From contig NC_060961.1 in NCBI RefSeq assembly GCF_910589235.1, positions 3,548,501-3,612,500 on the forward strand: a stretch of 64,000 nt of DNA. Direction: 5' to 3'. The notes under the pieces were generated by a model. The model had not been told where the DNA came from, searched no databases, and was given only the letters and a program-made list of their open reading frames with translations. The DNA comes from Vespa crabro (taxonomy: Eukaryota; Arthropoda; Insecta; Hymenoptera; Vespidae). Shown here piece after piece: positions 57,201 through 64,000 of the stretch. The position numbers and the translations under genes are program-made. Position 1 is the stretch's first letter. The number at the start of each line of letters is the position of its first letter.

Positions 57201-60200
57201 TGGTCGTACGTAAAACGTCCAAAGTCAAACGGAATAAGAATTGTTCTTGTAAAAATATCCGCGATATCATTCGATCGGATATCATTTCAAGGTCGCTACG
57301 TGGAAGATCGAGGAACGATCGAAATCGACGATAGGGAGTGCATTCACCCTCGACCGTGTGTGCAAGGAAGGGCGCTATGCAACAAGATCGTCTATCCTTC
57401 TCTCAGGATTCGATGATACCTGGCTCGAGAAGGCTTAATTTCGCTGGTGGTGCATCGGTATAATTCTCACGGCCATGTATTCTGGCACCGCAGGTCCAAA
57501 GACCTTCTTGCTCGGCCAGGGCATGACTCAACCTGACGCTGCAATCCCTTGACTCGCTTCCGGCTGCTGGGAATTGTTTCACCACTACGGTTGTATTAGA
57601 ATTCACTGGTGTCAAGGACCATCGACATTGTTCTACTGGCAATGATGTTACACATCGTAGAAGTATGGTACCACCGGATGATATTTGAATGTCCTGTGAG
57701 AGCTCTGAAAATTTCACTTCGTCTAAAAGAAAGAGAAGTATTATTTAACAATTGTATATGTTGACTTTTTTACATGTCTCTTATAAAAGCTTACCCTGTT
57801 CGAATGTTAACAGTTTGACGAATGGAGAAGACAGCATCGTATTAAGTGACGGTATGGATACCTGACAATTCCACAATCCTTGTTCCTCGGTACGAACATG
57901 TGAAAGAACGAGTGAACAATCCCTCCCAAGATCACCGTTACTTGGGAATTCTCGAAGCACGATCTCAGGATCGTTTCCATGAAGTGGTTTCCAACTCCAG
58001 ACACATTTCTCTACGCGGCTACTAGTGATACATTTTAAGGTAACTTCGGTACCTAAAGGTACCGTGATATCTGTTGGTGTTTCCACTAAGTTTACTTTAG
58101 CTGAAATGTATAAAAATAAAAAAAAAAAAAAAGAAAATAAAAAAAAAAATAAAAAAAATATAAAAAAAAAATAAAAAAAATATAAAAAAGAAATTAATAA
58201 AAATAAAAATAAAAAAAAATGTAAAAGAAAGAAAGTTCAATATCGTCTTTCTTGGATTAATAAGGATGATCTTGTTCCAATGCTTACCCGATGGTAAAAG
58301 ACTCACAGTTGCTGATGGTGCTTCATGGAGTATACCGTCAGGTGACAATCGAATTCCACAAGTCCACAGTCCTTCTTCCTCGTAAAGGATGTTTTTAAAT
58401 CGTACGGAGCAGTCGTGATCGGCATCTTTATTTGGAGCGAACGTCTTTACGAGTAAAGGTTCCTTACTTGAGTTCGTTGCTCTCCAGGACCACTCGCAGC
58501 GTATTACGGGTTTATTGACCAAGCACCTTAAAAGCACGGATTCACCGGCAGCTACTTGTACGCCGCGTGACAACTGTACGAATTCAACTGAAATAAGATA
58601 TCAATTTAGAAAGTGACATGAGTAAGAGGAGCAAAGCAAACGCGTAATGAAGAAATAGGATTAAATTTCCTAGACTATTATATTTTTGCATACCTTCAGA
58701 TATTAAAAATCGAACTGGATTCGATCGTACAAATGACGAATTTGGATCTATACGTGCACCACAACTCCAATAGCCTTCCTGTTCCGCTAGAACATTTTTG
58801 AATTTGATGCTGCAATCGGTGCTGTCGTTTCCAAAAGCTGGAAATTTCTTTACTTCTAAATTCCAAGGTTCGGACTGGTTCAATCTTCGCCAAGACCATT
58901 GACACTCGCGTACAGGTAATTTTGTTCTGCACATTATTTGTGCGAAGGAGCCTGCTACAACCTCTATCGCTTCTTCGTGCTTAACGAAGGTAATGAGAGA
59001 TCCTACGTGAAACATATTTTCTTGTTGTATTTTAATATATCGAAGTTTTTCGATAGATCTGTTTTTATACGTTGAAAAGCGTATCATATCATCGTTTTCA
59101 TTTAAAAAATTTATTTTTATTTCATTTTCATCCTTTCTTTGTTATTCTATATAAAATTGTAATATCAACATTTTAATTAACAACGTCGATTGGATCCATC
59201 ATGATTCGACAAAAATTTATTTTTGAAGCAGAATAAATAAATTGTTAATGCCACAATAATTAAAACATTGCCGCGTAAATCGCGATTATTTTGTCTGTAA
59301 TTTTCGATTATGTCGAAAACAACACGGTGGGACGGCGCCGTATTCGTATCATACGATGGCGTATATATTTTTCGACGACTACGTAAGAGACCATGGTAAT
59401 CAAACATACTTTTAAAAATTTAGCGATATAAAAAGATAAGATACAAAAGACACCTATAATTCTTGGTAATCGAAAAACAATTGTGCAAATATTATTTTCG
59501 AAAGCTATATATTAAGTATACGCAGTATATAACGTCTTTTTGGTCAATTTTATTACGCACGATGCGTTTCTTATCTTTCGATAAGAAACTCTTGATGCGA
59601 ACGGTGATCCTTCGCGATTCGTACCTTGATCGTTAACGATGGTTAACTTGGCGGGTACCGTGGCGGTGAAAGGATCGTTCGTTGAATTCCTTGCGGCACA
59701 AGTCCAGTATCCAGTCTGTTCATGCTTCATACTCGAAAATCGAACGGAACAATCGTTACTGCTGTTTCCAAAAGCTGGAAATTGTCTCACTGGCAATGAA
59801 TGTGCCGTTGGGGTTGACGTTGTCGATGTTGGTGACGTTGTAGTTGCTAAAGATCGAAATAGGGAATTCGTAAATGTTGTTTTATCGATAAAAAAAGAAA
59901 AAAAAAAAAAGAAAAGAGACGCGTTAGAAGACGCGTAAAAATATCGCGTTAGAAGGTCTCCTTGCTTATGTCCTTTTATTCATTTAGATAATTCTATTAT
60001 AAAAAAAACGAAACTAACACATGGAGTCATTTGGACTCTCACTGATGTCTGGAAGTGGCAGATGAACTGGCGGTAATGGCTGCCAGGACCATTGACATTC
60101 AGCAACGGGATTCGTCGTTCTGCATGGCAAAAGAACGGACGAGCCAAGCTGCGTTTCCGTGTGTTTAGGCACATGAAGGAAGTGCACGGTTGTTGGTGAT

Positions 60201-60315
60201 CCTTGGAGGGTATTGTTCGTCGATTGATCTCTTGTCTCGTTATTTTCTAACGTAATTTGTTCAACATCTGTCATAACCGTTGCATTTTCTCCAGGTATTT
60301 CAACAACGGGTTGAC
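54221..60315 (-). CDS. Multi-Ig-domain single-pass membrane protein (5' end not found)
   Basis: Nine exons on the minus strand: 60315-60019, 59846-59625, 59002-58694, 58587-58288, 58100-57795, 57722-57420, 54984-54831, 54766-54606, 54531-54221; at least 787 codons, phases consistent. Six Ig-like domains: the first and sixth split over two exons, the second to fifth each one phase 1-1 exon. Domains 1-5 share four cysteines: (L/I)xC, then CxWSW or CRWSL, then FP..G....DCS(V/I/L), then G(L/Y)W(T/S/N)C. A transmembrane segment (LGWIVGALTAIILFLIIIVV) follows domain 6, then a basic cytoplasmic tail of about 75 residues with Tyr near its end (HLYERVEKYNIVTPKLY). The signal-peptide exon lies upstream, perhaps beyond 60.3 kb. 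I do not recognise the named family; the fold and topology are clear. Low-complexity A-rich DNA fills the intron at 58100-58230. Confidence 0.8.
54985..57402 (-). other. Large intron of the Ig-protein gene
   Basis: 2.4 kb between the fifth and sixth Ig domains. AT-rich on the left; 56600-57400 is GC-richer and lies just below the fifth Ig exon. An in-frame TGA at 57403-57405, five codons past the exon donor, would end a soluble form if the donor were skipped. Open frames at 54985-55266 and 55949-56278 show no family features. Confidence 0.5.
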
Positions 60316-63300
60316 CTAGAGAAAATAAAAAACAAATAGATTTTCTATGTCGCGACGATGAGGAAAACGATCCAAGTACTTTAACATCGTATGTACAGTA
60401 CCTAGAGAGAAAAATATGAAAAAGAATTTTTTATTTATATCGTGATAGAGAGACAACGAGAAAACATCGAGATTCGTGGAGTCTCCGATGGAACGCGAGT
60501 CTACCGAGCCGAGTGACATCGACAAGCGGATATGTAGGACACATCGGGCAGGAAGCAACGATGGTCACGTAGACAATCGCCTTGCGTTGCGCGTCTGTCA
60601 CCGTCCGCGAGGCGGATAGAACCAGGGACGGATGTCTCGAGAGAAGCTCTCTGAAAGATCGATTATCTTCAAAACGAATAATATAAGAACGATTCCTTGC
60701 AAGCTTTCTTTTATGACCACCTTGAATTTCGAAACTTTTATTCTCCTTTATCTTTAAAAGAACAGGTAAGGTTCGTTTTCTTAAGGAAGTTCTTTCGAAA
60801 GGAACAAATAGAAAGTATGGCATAGTTACGAGAGAAAATCAAAGAAAATGATTCCTCTCTTCGTTTCATTAATTAGATATTTTTTAATTGCACCGTCCCT
60901 GTTCAGAATCATGTGCTTTTCATATGACAAGTTTGTCGTCGATTATAACGTACGAATGATATATGTACGATGATCGAGGTTGATCCTCGAGTACATCGAG
61001 TCACAACGTTCACCAACTTTGTAATACGTAAACCATAACCGCAACGTTCTCCTCAAGACGAGTGACCCGTGGTCGCTGACACTGGAAGGTCGTTTCCACT
61101 TCGCATCGACATACCTACTCGTTGTAGTCTACAGTTTTATAATTCTACTGGTTGATCCTATGATTCTTTTTATCAAATTTCCTCCTGAAAGGTGTTCGAA
61201 AATATGATAATTATTGGACGAAAGAGCGATTTATTTTTTAGAAATATCTAAGATAATCAAGGTCGTTGCTTCCTTTCTTGCAATACTTTCTTATTCTAAA
61301 GAAGACCGTGATGACCTTTCACATATTGCCTTTGAATTTAATATGCTGAATGCCGTAGTGTTCATAGATGACCGATACTTGATTCTATCAATGTAATCGA
61401 TGATGAACGATAATGTGATGCATAAAATAATGACAACTGATGAATTATGTGAAATAATGAATAATGACGAAATATAAGAAACGATAGAAAATAAAATTAT
61501 TATATTGACGACATCGATTTTTATAAAAATAGCTTGCAAGTTAATGCGTTAATGAAGAGAAGGTGTATGAGACATCGTATCGAGGTGGTCTAATCAAAAG
61601 TTTGGTATTTCGATTGAATAGTGTCGCTACCTGATAAATTCGTAATTGAACACGAGATATCGTCTCATACGCAACTTTCCGAGGAGCTTACGGCGTAACT
61701 AATACGACGACAATCGAATCCTATTGAATGGTATTATCGATTCGTTCATCTTCTTTGTAAACCAATGAAATAGAGATTTCGGAAGAAAAAAAGAAGAAAT
61801 AAAAGTAAAAAGTTTGAACGAAGGTGAGCGAAGCAAATCTTTGTATTTGTTGAGGTCGTTAACCTAACTCGAGCGAACTCCAAAAATGGAATTTATATAT
61901 GTATACACACACACACACACACACATGTATATACACAGGATGTTGCTGAATTATAAGTGCAAACTTTCCAGACTGTTAGAATTCATTAAAAAAAGAAATC
62001 TTATCAAGATTTCTTTGAAATTGAATTTAATTTCCATTGATATTTGGATACATTTACTTATTTCAATCAAATAAAATTAAACATTTTTGAAATCGATAAA
62101 TTTTGAAATTAATGAACTTTATGAAGCTTGTACAATTTACATATGTATAATGTAAAAAGGAAAAAGGACATAAGAGAAACTCGAAAAATGAATTTCAAAC
62201 GAAATAGTTCGAAGTCTTACTCATTTGATGAGATCTTTTGATTGGTATCTCAGAAATTTATTAAATATCGGAGTATTTTTTCTACATCATCGATTTATTT
62301 TATTTTTTTCTCTACTAACCCGAAAAGGAGACCTGAATCCGTGACATTCTTAAAGAATGATGTAACTTGCAATCCAATCACTCTGTTCCTTTACCCGAAC
62401 ACTTGTTATTCAAATTCAAAAGAATCAAACAATTTCGATTATCAAAACAAGCCAGGACATCGTTCGATCTTCTAATAAAACACGAATAATTATCGTATGT
62501 CACGAATGCTAATTGCATTATGTACGTCGTAGGTATATACATACAATACTCATGAACGTACAACGTTGATTCATCCTTGACAAGGATGTAAGAATTAAAT
62601 CCGGAAATGTTAATGTTCAAACGACATTATCATCGTTACATCACATTTAATAACGGATTATGATCAAATTCTTTTCTACCCTCCTTCGTAGATTAATCGT
62701 AAAGAACAAAAGAGATATTACGAATGAGAATTAGTTTCATGGACTGATTCGTAGCGTGATTCGTAACGCTTTACTCCCATTAACCGTAAATTCTAGAAAA
62801 GTTTTCTCATATATTTTCGTATATCTTTACGTTTCTTCGTTATTCTTAATAATTGGGACGTTAATTGGATTTCTTTAATTAGTCTTGAACATTCGTTATT
62901 ATCGTGAGGAGGCAACTTAAAAAATAATCGCCATGAAATAAAAGCCGAGGAAAAATTATTTCTTATCTTTCATTTACGAAGATCAAATAAGGATACCTTG
63001 AAACTTAAGAAATCCGTAAACGGCATCGAGTTGTATACACGCCTGTTTGGAGAATATGGTATGGTGTCAAGGAAACATAAGAATGTTTATCCTTCGTTCG
63101 TAGGACTTGTCCGTGACTTTAGATTATTATTTCAAGAGAATTATTTTAGAATAATATTTTTGTTAGATAAATAGATCTAAACGTTTCGGATTTAAATACC
63201 TTTTACAATAGGATACTTTTAAACAAACTATCGTAGTTTTCTTCAAAGTGCATATAGATAATTTAATCATCCCGATCTTTATAACGTTTCTTCAACGACA

Positions 63301-64000
63301 TACTTGTCCTAGATAGATGATGTGGGATGTTAGTAACTCCGCTCAGAGTTCAGATTAGAGATTGGCTAACGCGTAACCTGCATACATACATATCTAGTAG
63401 ATTCTTGTATATTATAATCATCAATTAATTTTCGTTACGGCTCGACGCACGTTTGATATCGATCTCTCGTACCTATCTCCACTTTGTACCGTATCGATAT
63501 ATGTACGAAGATATCGAGATCGATCGGTTGAAAGAGAAAAAAGAAAAGAAATAATAATAATAAGAGAAGGGAAAGAAGAAGAAGAAAAAAAAAATAAATA
63601 AAAAGGTAAGAAAATTCGTGCAAATTCCATGGTCGGGCAGCTTAGCGTGGCAAAGAGAGGTTCCCACGCAGGTTTCTACCCTCCCTTCAGTGTTTGCATT
63701 CCTACGCGATGTTTCACTAAATGCACGCATTGCATCGGGTTTAACCACCCTCCGAAGAAGAACCAGTTCTTTCGGCGGCGTTCGCTTGCTCGCTGCGATG
63801 CGGTTGCCGCGCCGGTACCGGTGCTTTACGAGATGGCATGAAAAAAGAAAGGACAAAGATGATACGCGTTGCTCGAGTCTAGACGTTAAACTTCAACATA
63901 CGATCAACTCCTTCTTTATCCTTTTCTTTTTATCGAAATTTTATTCGAAATTATAGTATCGAGATTTTATGTTAAATCGATATATCGAATTTTTTTTTTT
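60316..64000. other. Upstream part of the Ig-protein gene or intergenic; no exon assigned
   Basis: 3.7 kb without a defensible coding exon. Two GC-richer patches stand out: 60480-60640 and 63610-63850 (the latter with GCGCCGGTACCGG and CGGCGGCG). Either could be a 5' UTR exon or CpG-type promoter. Repeats: a (CA)n tract at about 61898-61925. I found no tRNA or other RNA gene. Confidence 0.4.
61898..61925. repeat. (CA)n microsatellite
   Basis: Twelve or so AC dinucleotides flanked by TATGTATA on both sides. Confidence 0.8.

Noticed and set aside
60431..60823. 130-codon minus-strand frame upstream of the Ig gene
   Set aside because: No signal peptide or Ig features and no in-phase splice to 60315; more likely untranslated or intronic GC-rich sequence.

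Overview
The window is nuclear DNA of an insect, most likely a hymenopteran. Evidence: very AT-rich noncoding DNA, many short introns with GT/AG ends, long (TA)n and (CA)n tracts, and insect-type gene content (a muscle myosin light chain with a Lys/Pro/Ala-rich N-terminal extension, a spindle-F-like adaptor, a copper-SOD-repeat protein). The species is not resolvable by eye. All exon models were built by hand from splice sites, and reading phase was checked across every junction. For each complete model the exon lengths sum to a multiple of three.

Layout, left to right: UQCC2 (-, 5' end only); IPO5/importin-5 (+, 9 exons, 1097 aa); about 7 kb of AT-rich intergenic DNA; PCYT1 choline-phosphate cytidylyltransferase (+, 8 exons, 367 aa); a secreted protein with about six SOD-like repeats (-, 17 exons, about 1101 aa); one or two small orphan genes (+); Mlc2 myosin regulatory light chain (+), followed in tandem by a diverged paralogue with its own TATA box; PLPBP (-, 5 exons), whose second intron holds the intronless SRP54 gene on the same strand; a spindle-F-like gene (+); mRpL32 (-); METTL3 (+); an ARHGEF3/NET1-type RhoGEF (-); CWF19L1 (+); APIP/MtnB (-); COMMD10 (+); and a multi-Ig-domain membrane protein (-) whose 5' end is not found.

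From 33.6 kb rightward the genes alternate in strand. They form head-to-head pairs sharing compact promoters (UQCC2/IPO5, PLPBP/spn-F, mRpL32/METTL3, RhoGEF/CWF19L1, APIP/COMMD10) and tail-to-tail pairs with short spacers. Most are housekeeping genes: nuclear import, phospholipid synthesis, SRP targeting, PLP homeostasis, mitochondrial translation, m6A RNA methylation, lariat turnover, methionine salvage. The two muscle light-chain genes and the two extracellular multi-repeat proteins are the specialised ones.

Most promising observations: (1) a 58-bp element present three times without gaps, each time in sense orientation just upstream of mRpL32, METTL3 and COMMD10; (2) SRP54 nested on the same strand inside PLPBP; (3) an intron-retained PCYT1 form that would end in a membrane-spanning tail and has its own poly(A) signals; (4) a tandem array of phase 1-1 Ig exons with an extra conserved cysteine pair; (5) a SOD-repeat protein with degenerate copper ligands; (6) an unannotated-looking cysteine/lysine-rich orphan gene at 24.9-25.7 kb.
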